From Pholiota molesta (taxonomy: Eukaryota > Basidiomycota > Agaricomycetes > Agaricales > Strophariaceae): a stretch of 30,653 nucleotides of DNA. Below the pieces are notes generated by a model that was not told the DNA's origin, did no database searches, and saw only the letters and a program-made list of their open reading frames with translations. The stretch is from the NCBI GenBank assembly GCA_014925825.1, contig JACGCK010000380.1, positions 1 to 30,653 of the forward strand, given 5' to 3'. Shown piece after piece: positions 1 through 12,053 of this stretch (positions are counted from its first letter, which is position 1; each line of letters opens with the position of its first letter). Both the position numbers and the translations under genes were made by a program.

Positions 1-284
1 ATGTCGTTTGGCAGAAAGAAGAAAGCCGAGGTTGGCACCAACTTGGCACCCACTGTCGAAACCGCGATCGATGGAAGTGGTGGGGAACGTCAGCCGGGTG
101 ATAGTTCCTCCAACTCGAGCTCTGCACGAGATCTGCTCAAAAAGTTTTAGCATTATTGTTTCGCGGCTCTTCATCGCATCTTTTTCTATTCTTACAAGGA
201 ATGTACCATAGCATATTTTTGTTGTTAATTCTAGACTTTGATCCAGGGGAACAAGACGTCGACGTCGAGCTTATTACCCCGTAG
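1..284 (+). CDS. possible small or 3'-partial hypothetical gene
   Basis: A frame opens with ATG at the first base of the window and reads a basic then Ser-rich tail (begins MSFGRKKKAE, later GDSSSNSSS) to a stop at 148-150. An alternative model splices GT at 98 to TTCTAG at 234 and continues into an acidic end (DFDPGEQDVDVELITP) stopping at 284, which gives 48 aa. Either could be the C-terminal tail of a gene that begins left of the window or a small protein. I recognise no family. The splice model rests only on GT/AG and frame, so this is weak. Confidence 0.2.
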
Positions 285-1057
285 TATATACTTGGAAAGG
301 CTCCGATGAGGACTCTGAGCGTCAAAGTCTCATCGACGACCTCGCTAGCGCTTGGTTTACAATGACGGTGGTGTATTGCCTCGTATTGCAGGTCGTAATG
401 TTCATATCTACAGATCAATATGACCCTGACCAATTGACCGAATAACCCTTATATGTATGAAATCGAAACATGGAAAACGACCGTGGTCGCCGCAGGCGGC
501 TGGAATTTGTGGGGAAGTGGCTAGAATTGGCAATGGTCTGGCGGGGTGCGGGGGATTATCGGGGGCGATGCTTCTATTTCGGGGCATGAGGGAGCCTGGG
601 GGGGCCATGGGAATGGCTGGATGATGGGGTATTGGCAATCTCGACTGCTCAGTGCCCGATTGGGGTGGGAAGAGTTAGATCCACACACTCACCGCAGTTT
701 GGACTGGTAAAACCTCGCAGAATTAATGATTGGAGTTAAGGACGGTGAATTGAGGGTTGGGGGCGTTAGAGTTCTATGCAAAGAGTCTCCGACAGCGACG
801 AAAGTATGAGGGATCCGAGCTATTTTCTTCTCGTTTTGGATTGGATCAAATGGTGCTTGAGCGTGAGAGCCGGGACAGATCCTCAATGGACGATCGGGTG
901 CCGCGTTTTTGGCGGAGACCACGCGGAGGCTATTAATGAGAACGGTACGTACCACCCAAGAGCATTTGTACATACAGTTCGCATCCGGTGTACCTTTGGA
1001 AAATCCGGTCAGATGGCCATTCTCCATACCGACGTGTCTCTACTACTCCCAGAACGT
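285..1057. other. intergenic, upstream of sugar transporter
   Basis: No gene is supported here. The stretch 530-620 is G-rich on the plus strand. Frames that are open in this part lack splice partners, motifs or coding-like composition. It most likely holds the upstream regulatory region of the transporter that follows. Confidence 0.4.
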
Positions 1058-1065
1058 TATAAATA
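1058..1065 (+). promoter_or_regulatory. TATA box of the sugar transporter gene
   Basis: TATAAATA lies 78 bp before the ATG at 1143 and is followed by a pyrimidine-rich leader (CCCTCTTCTCTCTGCACC), the usual arrangement of a strongly expressed fungal promoter. The transcription start itself is not visible. Confidence 0.6.
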
Positions 1066-1142
1066 CCCTCTTCTCTCTGCACCATTCTGTATCTGCTCCC
1101 CCACACTAATTCATCCATAAGCTTCCAAGATCACAAGCTATT

Positions 1143-3074
1143 ATGGGTGCTGGAGCTGTTGCAACCACAAGCGATGTTGCCGCCTACGTGCATTTGCTGA
1201 ACCCTAACAGGAAGTGGTACAACAATAAGAGGTATGTGCTTTTCGTCCTCTTCCTTTTTCGCTAGTCTTAACCATGCATAATTTCTAGGCTCATCTACCT
1301 AAACTTCTGGGTGTTGCTCCTGTACGTCTCCTATTTTTCATATCATACTTGTTTTTCAGCTCATCGGGCTTCCTGCAGTCTCATCACATCTTCCACCAAT
1401 GGATACGATGGAAGTATGATGAACGGTCTGCAATCCTTGACTCAGTGGTCTGGTTACTTTGGAAACCCCCATGGCTCTAAGCTCGGTCTCCTCAACGCCA
1501 TTCAAGTGAGCAAAGGTCTTAGTCTTCCCACTCCACTCAATTAATCCCCCCCTTCCTAAGAATATCGGCTCCCTGGCTGCCTACCCTTTCGCGCCCTACC
1601 TAGCTGATGGCATTGGCCGTCGTCCCACTATTTTGCTCGGTGCTCTCATCATGTGTGTAGCTACTGCCATTCAGACTGCAGCTACCTCTGTTGGAATGTT
1701 CATTGGTGCCCGGTAAGTAAATCAATCGTGATAGCCTGTGCAATTCCTGACATGACTTCCAAATGACTTCAGTTGCCTCATCGGTTTTGGCCTGACATTC
1801 GCTGCGGTGTCGGCGCCTATGTTGGTCACTGAAATTGCATACCCCCTTTACCGTGCCCCCTTGACCTCTACCTACAACTCGCTCTGGTATACTGGTGCCA
1901 TCGTGTATGTCTATTTATAGATGCGGGCGCCTTTTCTGTCTTTAACGACTGTTTTCCTTTTTTAGTGCTGCCTGGACCACTTTCGGCACATTCAAGATCC
2001 AAAACACCTGGGCGTGGCGTATCCCTTCCGTTCTTCAGGCTCTTCCTTCCGTTGCACAGGTCTGCCTTCTCTGGTTCGCACCCGAGTCGCCCCGTTGGCT
2101 GGTCAGCAAGGGTCGCAACGAACAAGCCCTCAAGATTCTTGCCTACTACCACGCCGACGGCGATGACCAGGATCCCCTTGTCCAATACGAGTACGAAGAA
2201 ATCAAAGCTGCCATTGAGCTAGATCGCCAAGTCGCCGAGAGCGTTGGCTGGAAGACCCTCTTTGCTACCCCCGGAAACAGGAGACGTATGAGGATTATTC
2301 TCGCGCTCGCCTTCTTCTCCCAATGGTCCGGTAACGGTCTCGTCTCCTATTACCTCAACAAGGTCTTCAACACCATCGGTATCACGAACCCCACCATTCA
2401 GCTCCTCATCAACGGCATCCTCCAGATCTGGAACTTGTTCTGGGCGCTCCTTGCCTCGATATTTGTCGAGCGGATCGGTCGGCGCACCCTGTTCTTGACT
2501 TCATGTGTCGGCATGTTCGTTTTCTTTACTCTCCAGACTGCCTGCTCCGCCGTCTACGCCAAGACTGAGAACACCGCCGCGGCACACTCCGTCATCGCCT
2601 TCATCTTCCTGTATTACGCCTCGTACGATATCGCCTTCTCGCCCCTCATCGTCGCATACACCGTCGAGATTCTGCCCTACCAGATCCGTGCCAAGGGCTT
2701 CACTGTCTTCAACTTCGCCATCTCCTTGTCGCTCATCTTCAATCAATACGTCAACCCCGTCGCCCTTGATTCTATTGGCTGGAAATACTACATTGTCTAC
2801 GTCGTTTGGCTTGCGTTTGAGGGCGTCTTCATGTACTTCTGTGAGTATTGTTCATCACCACACCGTTTTTCGCTTTTGCTCACTCTTCTTTTCCTCAACA
2901 GTCGTCATTGAGACCAAGAACCGTACTCTCGAAGAGACAGCCGCCATCTTCGACGGCGATGAAGCCGCAGAGCAAATTGCTGCTGCTGCTAGAGCGCGCG
3001 AGCTCGCAAACGAGAAGATGGACGAGAAGTCATCTGGCTCGTTCCATGAGGACATCACAAACGCCAAGGCCTAG
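1143..3074 (+). CDS. MFS sugar transporter, lactose-permease/hexose type
   Basis: Plasma-membrane sugar:proton symporter of the major facilitator superfamily, sugar porter family, closest in character to fungal lactose permease/hexose carriers. Exons read by eye: 1143-1231, 1289-1321, 1379-1505, 1561-1712, 1773-1904, 1966-2840, 2902-3074, giving an uninterrupted 526-aa frame of normal family length. Visible hallmarks are NGYDGSMMNG near residue 48 at the end of helix 1, GRR after helix 2, PESPRWL at 217-223 after helix 6, ERIGRRT in the mirrored loop of the second half, and VEILPYQIRAKG before the last helices. The pattern fits 12 membrane helices with cytosolic ends; the C-terminal tail is Ala/Glu/Lys rich. 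All six introns are 50-61 bp with GT/AG ends. The start follows a TATA box and short leader. The substrate cannot be told from sequence; lactose, cellobiose or hexoses are all possible. Confidence 0.92.
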
Positions 3075-5656
3075 CCACTCCCTGTCCGCGCTATCATCAA
3101 TTCATATGTGTACATACTACAGCATTCAGAAATTCTAATTGCACAGGCGTCACCCTCCTTACCGCATACTCGCCCGACAGCTGTATATATTAGTGTTTAT
3201 GTTATTTCTGGTCTTCTTTTGGCTGATGAACGGATATGGAGTGTAGAGCGCCATCATTCCTCCTGTTCTTCGTTCTGGACATTAGATTTCTGGTTTGTAT
3301 CTTCTCGCATCCTCTTTTTCAAATTTCGGTTTTGGCTTCAATCATGTACTTGTATGTCATATATTTACCACTGCATCATGTCCCCATGAATCCACGATCC
3401 AATCTCACACTCGTGCTCTTTCTCAGTGTTTCCCCCTATAGTCGGAGAGCTTATTATACCAGCATTCCTGACTTCTAAATCGAAGGCGAAGTGAGTTATC
3501 CTTTTGTGCGCCGACAAACCCGTTGGTAGAGTCCTTCAAACATGTTCGCATACATACGAAGAGTACGGAAGGATAACGGAAGACAATCCCCTTCGTCGCG
3601 CCTGAATATTCAGCCAGGTCTAGAGGACATAAGTACCTATATTGGATGTGACCATATTTTGTTCCAGCACTGGCAATTCGCGTGCAAGCATAATTATTTA
3701 AGCATAAAGTTGTTGATGCTGCGGCAGATTGACGCTCTGACCTCCCGTCCGCTCATGCAATCTTTCTTGCCTGCTTGGTAGCCCCGTGGGCTCATGGTGA
3801 TGGCCATGTCAAATCAAATTTTTTCATTGCGATGAACACCATGCTTGATGTATTATGCGATTCTCAAAAACATTCCAAGTTCCGAGCAAGACCGAGCTTG
3901 AAGCTTGAGGCTCGACATCAACCACCACAGCTATTCTGGACATTTGTCTCATGTCCCTATGTATGGCATGTGGTTTCTACCATTCAGAAAGCAACGAACT
4001 ACGCCTTCATAAAGATTATACGCGTATGAGCACATCACGGCGGCTTTGGAGCCTCCCAAACGCCCCATGCCCTCGCAGCAGGACATCCATCCCCGGTCTC
4101 TGCCAACTTGGATACCCGAGGTCCCGAGCGCAGCGCGTAGAATTGTCGGGGGTGGGCTGTCGGAATCGGGTCTGGACACAGGATGAGGAGAGGATCTGAA
4201 AAATCGATGGAATGTGGAGCCATCAGCTGAGCCGATGTGCTGAGGTGCGCTAGGGTGCGCTGAATGTCATGGCTAAGTATAGGTGATGCAATTGAGTCTA
4301 TTTAGCAATTTCTCTATAAACATTAATGGGGGAGAACTATTCCTGACATAAAGGCGCAGAGATGTATGCCTGCCTGATGCCTGCTACTTATAGTAAAAAA
4401 TGATTACAACCACGATCCTTTGCTGCAATGTAAATTGCACGAGAGATTTCGGCGTCGTTGGTCACTCAAGCCTTCGGGTTCAATTTAAAGATTAGCTTCT
4501 CGGACCTCTGCACATGCAACGACCTGTGGCATTGCGAAGCTCTATAGTACCACGACCGAAAGAACACAAGGAGAAAGACTTGAGAAAGACATTGATAATA
4601 AAAGAAGGTAACGTCACGATATGGACTCCATGTGCACAGGCGCTATAGGATCTACTGGTTCACATACATACGCGCACAAACGCCATCAACCGTCAAAGAA
4701 GATGTGCCGTGTGTACTTGCCCTTGCCTCCGACCTCAGCTTGAGACGGGCTTGAGAGGATATACAAAGGGGCTACCGTCGATGCGAGGCAAACGGGATGG
4801 CGATATGTCACCTTCCCGTCGCCGTATGGAGTTGGATTGAGAATAGATATCCGAACTGAAAATCTCCTCAAACATCATGGGGATCATCATCGTCGATGAA
4901 TGGCACGGTGGTGGATCACATTCTTACAAAAAAACTGAGGATGTTCGAACGGACCGGAAAACGGGCCGTGTGATAAGATAACTACATCACGTTGATTGCC
5001 ACATTTTGTGGCACAAATCTTTAGGAGTACGGTACCGATGGTACAGTAAAGTGGCACGTCTTTCGATTTTTGATTAAAAATAACAGTTACTTCAGCTGGG
5101 AACTTGTACACACGTATTCTCTGTCCGTGGATTTATCAAGCATGGTAAGAACCATGATGCATTACGATATTCTAAGGGTATAAGTACTTCAAAACGGCAT
5201 GATGTAAGAATAACGAAATACATACACACGGCTTTAAGAACTCCCAGATTGGGTGAGCAGAAAAGCACGGTGAAAATTCAAAGACAGAAGAGGGCGCAAT
5301 CAAAGAAAGATCACGTATGTATGTCGTTGGTATGTCGAGTCGAATGGATCGATCTCCAGCAAGTACTTATGTAGATGCATCACCGGTCATTCAATCGTGC
5401 TTCTCGTTCCGATGAATCAATCAAACTCGAAAAGATCAAATGAACAATACACAAAGTATATATTTAAGATTTTTACCCACAACAAAGGAAAACGCCTACC
5501 CACCACCCAGGCTGTCAGATATTGGAAGGACTTTCGCATCTTTCTCCAGCCATTGGGCCTATATACTGGACATCAGACTTAATTTAAGAACTGCAGGCTC
5601 TAGGAGATATTCTTTCGCACTCAAGCAAGGCCCGGCGCTCCCGAAATGTGTGAAAT
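3075..5656. other. intergenic, no gene seen
   Basis: About 2.6 kb that starts with the 3' region of the transporter and becomes AT-rich. Open frames here are short and overlap in several phases without motifs or intron signals. Minor features are short GTGCGCT repeats near 4245-4262 and an AGCTTGA direct repeat near 3897-3912. I see no tRNA fold, transposase remnant or conserved coding block. Confidence 0.4.
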
Positions 5657-6427
5657 GTGAAGAATGCATGTGAACTGTGTTTAGTATGGCGGATCGGAGA
5701 CGAGCTCAGTCCGCTATTGGCCGGACGTGGTGAGGTGCTGGCCGGTGACATAGGAAGGAGAATATGCGAAGCCCACGACATATGGGCAACAGTTTATGCA
5801 GAAGAGAGCGGCGGAGGCGGCGGAGGGTGCGGTCTGTGGTTTACCGGTCCGGCCGGCCAGCAGCGTGCCACCGCCGCCGAGAGCATGGATCTGAAGAACA
5901 TGTACAAATTCAAATCGAATAAACTTATTTCCTCAAGATCCCTTCGCAGTTCATCTTCGGGGGGTCTTCAATTACATTTATCTTGCTTGCGGAATCATTG
6001 CCAAAAACTTTTTCTTTCTTCTTCTTCCTCCTTGAATCCCCAGCCAGAGCCCCCTCGGCCTGCGAGACGTCGTCCACCAAGCACCGTCTCCTCAGACTAT
6101 TCTAACTTTATCTCAAGCCTCGAATCCCGAGTTCTCAGACCTGGATTCAGAAGTTTTGGCCATGTCATGACGGGAAAAGTCAGTCGATCCAAGCCGACGC
6201 TCTATCTTCACGCGATGAGCGCTGAGCATCATGACGCCGCCTTGCAGATAGATGTCACCGGTCAACGTTCAACGTTCAACTCCTCGTCGCATCTTCCTTT
6301 TTCATGACTTGCAGGCGTGAAGCATTCCCAAAGCTCAACAGACTCTTCAGACTTCAACTCGGGGCCAGCGAGGGTGAGGGAGATTAAAAAAGAGAGAGTA
6401 TACCACGACTATATCGTACCAGCGCCA
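5657..6427. other. intergenic with one long but unsupported open frame
   Basis: A 216-codon plus-strand frame (5657-6307) is open, but its translation is a run of Gly, Ser and Pro/Arg stretches with no recognisable domain. It contains a poly-Ser tract (about 6018-6033) from a CT-rich simple sequence. I regard the openness as a composition effect. The tandem pair CAACGTTCAACGTTCAAC lies near 6263-6280. Confidence 0.35.
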
Positions 6428-7248
6428 TCAAACCAATCCGAGGGACAAGGAGCGAAGCGTAAAAAAAACCAGAGGTGCAATAATAAAAAAAGATGAAAAC
6501 AAACCAGAATCAAAAAAAGGAAAAAAAAAACGAGCGGCGCACATAAACAAAGTCAGAATGAAAAGAAATAATACGCAAACAAGAGGGGAAAATGAGGGTA
6601 GAGCCTTTACTAGAGTACTTAAGTAGGTAGGTAGTGAGAAGTTGCGGGCGGGGAAATCTTGGGACCAGGAAGAAAAAAAATTGTATGGGGAATGAGCGTG
6701 CGGAGGGAAGCGACAACGACGATGACGGTGACGATAAACGACGATTAGGGTACTTAAGCGGGTGCTGGTGGGTGGGTGATGAGAAAGAAAAAAGAGAAAG
6801 CTTGAGATATACACAAAAAAGTATGAATAGAATATACAGTTTCGAGACAGACGCAGACGGACGGACACGACACGACAGGACGAGACGCGGAGACGGAAAT
6901 GCGACCGGAGAGGTATGGACGAGAACGGATGCGTGGGATGGACGGTGGATGCATGGGACGAGGAGGCGTTGTGTACGTGCAATGTCAATGTAGTGTGTAT
7001 CTGTGTCCGTGGAGGCGTGCAGTGCGCACCGGCAAAACCTACGGGACGTCCATGGGGCCCGCCGCCTTCATATCATCATCGCTCATCATGCTCATCATCA
7101 CCATCGTCCGCACCGCACCACCATCACAGCCCATCGTCATCGTCGCCGTCGTCGCCGTCATCGCCATCACCGTGCCCATCGCGCCCGCCGCCATCCATCC
7201 CACCACCGTCGCCCTCCTCCGCGTCGAGGATCCCAGCTCATCGCCGCT
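6428..7248. repeat. low-complexity 3' flank of PP1
   Basis: Purine-rich plus strand with many A runs (6430-6870), then a trinucleotide-like CATCATCAT/CGTCGTCGC tract (about 7070-7200). It lies directly 3' of the minus-strand PP1 gene, so on the transcribed strand it would be a pyrimidine-rich 3' untranslated or intergenic region. The long frames translate to Ser/Phe/Leu or His/Arg runs typical of simple sequence and are not counted as genes. Confidence 0.5.
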
Positions 7249-9138
<1,890 letters not shown>

Positions 9139-10190
9139 GTTGTTCGTCTATACGAGCCGCTGGAGTCGCTTCGTGAAAGAGAGATGCTGGTTGTTGTGTC
9201 TGGAGAGCAAGCTGAAGAATGCTAGCGCCGAAAAGAAGACGCGGGAGTGTGAAAAAAAAAAAGAGTGCGCGGTGGTGGCGATTGCGGGTGCCTAGGCGGC
9301 CCTTGGAGTCGTGGGGGATGACTTGCGGGCGCTAGGGGGCTTTTTTTGCGGGAGTGGGGGAGAAGGAGGGGCGAGAGGCGGGAATAGACTGGTAGGCGGC
9401 TGATGAAGGAATATCGATGGTGGGCGGTCCAGATAACAGCGGGCCATCAACTCAACAAAACCGGCGTCCCTCGGATCCCCGTGGGAACATTTCTTTCCTT
9501 TATCTTATTTCATCTCCCATGCGCAGCATCTCTCATTCCTTCCTCCCATCCTGCTGACTGTTCGCCATCGCGAACGCCCTGGTGCCACCGAGACATCGTC
9601 GACGATTTTTTTTTCTTCCCCCGTCTACCTGCCAACGCTATTGTTTCAGGGCTCTGCGCTGGCGTGTACACTCGTACGTGGAATGCTGACAGATGGCCAC
9701 AGCACGATCGGTGACGCAAGTCAGACGCAAGTCTCCGTCTACCTGCATTTTGAACCTCGCGCGAACATGGTATCGGAGCCGGGGTGGTTGGAGACCAGAC
9801 GATGGATGATATCATTAACGAAATTGACTGGGGCAATATGATGGATTCCGCCACGGGCCTGTGGGAGGTGTGTAAAGGATACCGTAGTTCTGCAATAAAC
9901 TTGGTCAATAATATAAACTCCCCTCATATTACTGTGATTTCATGCCACTGAAAGGTAAGATATGCGTAAAAAATCACTGATAATTGTTTTTATTCCTGAT
10001 ATCTCAATATCAACACAAGAAATGTTTTCCCGATAAATAATAACATCACGATAGGGTGTACTTGCCTGCTATACAAATTCCACAGCAAAGCCAATTATTC
10101 TTCATTCAGTTGAGTCTGACTGACTGTTGAATATATATCCTTTTATAAACTCTTTCCGTCCTCGTCAAAGTAATTCCTTATTACATGTAA
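9139..10190. other. PP1 upstream region and transposon left flank
   Basis: Holds the promoter and leader of PP1 (minus strand) with a T/C tract near 9607-9620, then AT-rich DNA to the transposon. A 49-codon plus-strand frame (9803-9951, starting MDDIINEIDWGNMMD) is open but has no identifiable family. No other gene is supported. Confidence 0.4.
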
Positions 10191-10198
10191 GCTTGAGT
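10191..10198. repeat. left copy of 8-bp target-site duplication
   Basis: GCTTGAGT directly precedes the terminal CACCTCGACATC of the transposon and is repeated exactly after its other end at 20850-20857. An 8-bp duplication is what KDZ/Zisupton elements are known to make, as do hAT elements. Confidence 0.9.
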
Positions 10199-10539
10199 CA
10201 CCTCGACATCACGTAAACACTGTCAAATTAGACCGGTTAATCGGGGGGGGGATCCCCGAGATCAGTTAGCCTGGAAACCATGATTCCCACTCACTCCCAG
10301 TAATAGTCAACTAATTCCTGGCTCCCTCTAAGATATTACCCAAGTTAATTAGATGAGATAATGATCCCTCCCTTTGCTGATATGATAAGATATCCCATCT
10401 CCCATCATTGATATGATAACGTCCCCTCCCGTGGGATCCCTCCGCATCATTTCCCTCGGCTAGCGCCAGTGAGGCCGTGCGCCCTTTCCCGCGCCATCCC
10501 GCCTGCCTTTCCCGCCCTCGGGGTAGGGTGGTGAGCGCT

Positions 10540-10935
10540 TTAGCAGCAATTTGCCCCGCTGCTGGGCGCTTTTTTGGCGCTTATGTGCATTATATCATGT
10601 AGATTATAGCGCGATGAGTTCAAAGGCAGTGCGCCCCCGCATTGGGGTGCTATTGTGTATACTTTGAAATGCACAGAGCGCGCTCGCTTTCAGGCAGTTA
10701 TAATGCATACGCTGAAGAGCGCCATATAATAAGCATACTCATGGTTACTAGCGCCGCGAGTCTGAGCGCCGCTCGCCTGCGCTTAGACGCTGGCCAATGT
10801 GTTGCTCGATGCGCGCGTTTGCGCGCGCGCACGCTACGCTGACGTGGCCCCAGGCCACGTGCATGTTGAACTTTTCAGCGCTGCTATTATTAGGAGTGTT
10901 GATTTCCCAGGCACTTGACAGCGCGCGCTGTCATC
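10540..10935. promoter_or_regulatory. GCGC-rich palindromic cluster in left arm
   Basis: Dense GCGC/AGCGC motifs in both orientations. Included are a perfect hairpin (ACGTGGCC, CCA, GGCCACGT at 10842-10860), a perfect 16-bp palindrome (GACAGCGC/GCGCTGTC at 10917-10932) and an alternating CG run near 10811-10830. The position inside each end and the symmetry suggest subterminal transposase or HMG-protein binding sites. That role is inference. Confidence 0.5.
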
Positions 10936-11008
10936 CTGTTGCCAGGCGTTCCCGTTATGGTAGGTTGATCAACTTGATCCTTGTTTGTTTCTAAAGCTCC
11001 GAGGACGT

Positions 11009-11014
11009 TATAAG
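11009..11014 (+). promoter_or_regulatory. TATA-like box in left arm
   Basis: TATAAG in GACGTTATAAGGTGAGG, about 250 bp before the intron-module array and about 1.05 kb before the transposase ATG. It is the best candidate for the core promoter of the transposase transcript. The same box lies in the right arm in mirrored orientation. Confidence 0.35.
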
Positions 11015-11260
11015 GTGAGGTCCTCGCTGTCACAGACGTTTTCCCACCCTTACTTCTGCCCCCGTCCCCATGCTGGTCCATCGTCTGCCTCCGTAGGCCC
11101 TTCTCCTCCTCCCCGCCTTCCAAGCGGTTCCCTCCTCGCTGCCAACGCCGTCCGCTCTTTGACAACAACATCCCTACACCGTGGTGTTCGTGCAGCCTCA
11201 CCCCAACGCGCTCACATGCTTCTCTTTACCCCCTGCGTAACTTATTAATGCACCCTATTG

Positions 11261-12000
11261 GTATGTCCTACTCTCCCCCTTCCCCGGTCCTCAGTGTCTG
11301 ACAACGAGCAACAGGAAACGGACCCCTTCAATCCCCACATCTGCTTCTGCCCCTCGGTGCCAGCTCTCCTTCCCACCACCCCTTGAAAGCGGCGTTTCCA
11401 ATGCGCCGAAACCCTTCCCTTCGGTTAACTTATCAATAGGTACGCATAACTCTCCCCCTTCCCCGTTTCTCAGGTCTGACAACGGGCAACAGAATACGTA
11501 CTACGTACCTTCGCTTGTCTGCCGACTCCGCCCACGGTGTATTTTCGCCGACCGTGCTTCCCATCACCCCTTCGAAACGGCGTTTCCATACCTTTCCCTT
11601 TGGTTAATTTATGAATAGGTACGTACTTTCTCCCCCTACCCCATTGCCGAGAGGCTGACAAGTGGTAACAGCAGACATACTTCAATATCAATTCGCTTAT
11701 CTACTCACTCCGCCACCGGCACATCTTCGCTATCTATGTTTCTCCTTGCCACTCGATCACGGCGTTTCCAATGTCCCGATACTTTCCCTTCGGTTAACTT
11801 ATGAATAGGTACGTACGGCTCATTTCCTCTCCGTTTCTCAGGGTCTGACAAGTGGCCGCAGAGGATGTACTTCGACGTCAATTCGTTTATCCGCCGCCTT
11901 CGCCCCCGGTACATCTTTGCTAGTGTTGCTTCTCACTACCCCTCGAAAACGGCACTCCCAATGTCCCGATACCCATCCCTTTGCTTAACTTATCAATGAG
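11261..12000 (+). repeat. tandem exon-intron modules leading into the transposase
   Basis: At least four tandem copies, 179-191 bp apart, of one unit. Each unit has a TTAACTTAT(C/G)AATAG|GTAC(G) junction, then 53-54 bp containing CTCTCCCCCTTCCCC, CTGACAA and CAG, then a 125-138 bp block ending in a GGCGTTTCCA...CCCTTCGG stretch. The GT positions are 11261, 11440, 11619 and 11809, with a decayed fifth at 12000. Matching AGs lie at 11314, 11492, 11671 and 11861. The 5' GTACG/GTATG, the CTGAC branch-like motif and the AG make each short segment look like a functional spliceosomal intron. Block lengths do not keep one reading frame, so I infer a non-coding 5' leader. Confidence 0.75.
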
Positions 12001-12053
12001 TTCGCATCTTATAAGTAAGCTGTTGTTATGTTGTTATTCCCCGCTTTCTCATC

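Larger units (their letters stand above)
10199..11622 (+). repeat. left terminal inverted repeat, about 1.42 kb
   Basis: Matches the reverse complement of 19442-20849 almost base for base, from CACCTCGACATC inward through a G9 run, a GCGC-rich palindromic block, a TATA-like box and the first three intron-like modules. Homology stops being colinear near the third module's 5' splice-like GT (11619). Deeper modules on each side are related but divergent. About 15 single-base differences are missing bases in the right arm; the few substitutions are mostly CpG transitions. Confidence 0.93.

Noticed and set aside
4455..4500. GGGTTCAATTT resembling a tRNA T-loop/B box
   Set aside because: No complementary acceptor stem, no D-arm and no anticodon arm at the right distance.
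5657..6307. 216-codon plus-strand open frame
   Set aside because: Low-complexity Gly/Ser/Pro composition, no domain, no splice partners; explained by simple sequence.
6428..6988. 186-codon minus-strand open frame next to PP1
   Set aside because: Arises from the purine-rich tract; the translation is Ser/Phe/Leu-rich with no family features.
9803..9951. 49-codon frame starting MDDIINEIDWGNMMD, as a gene cut by the transposon
   Set aside because: Its stop lies about 250 bp before the insertion site, no continuation is seen right of the element, and no family is recognised.
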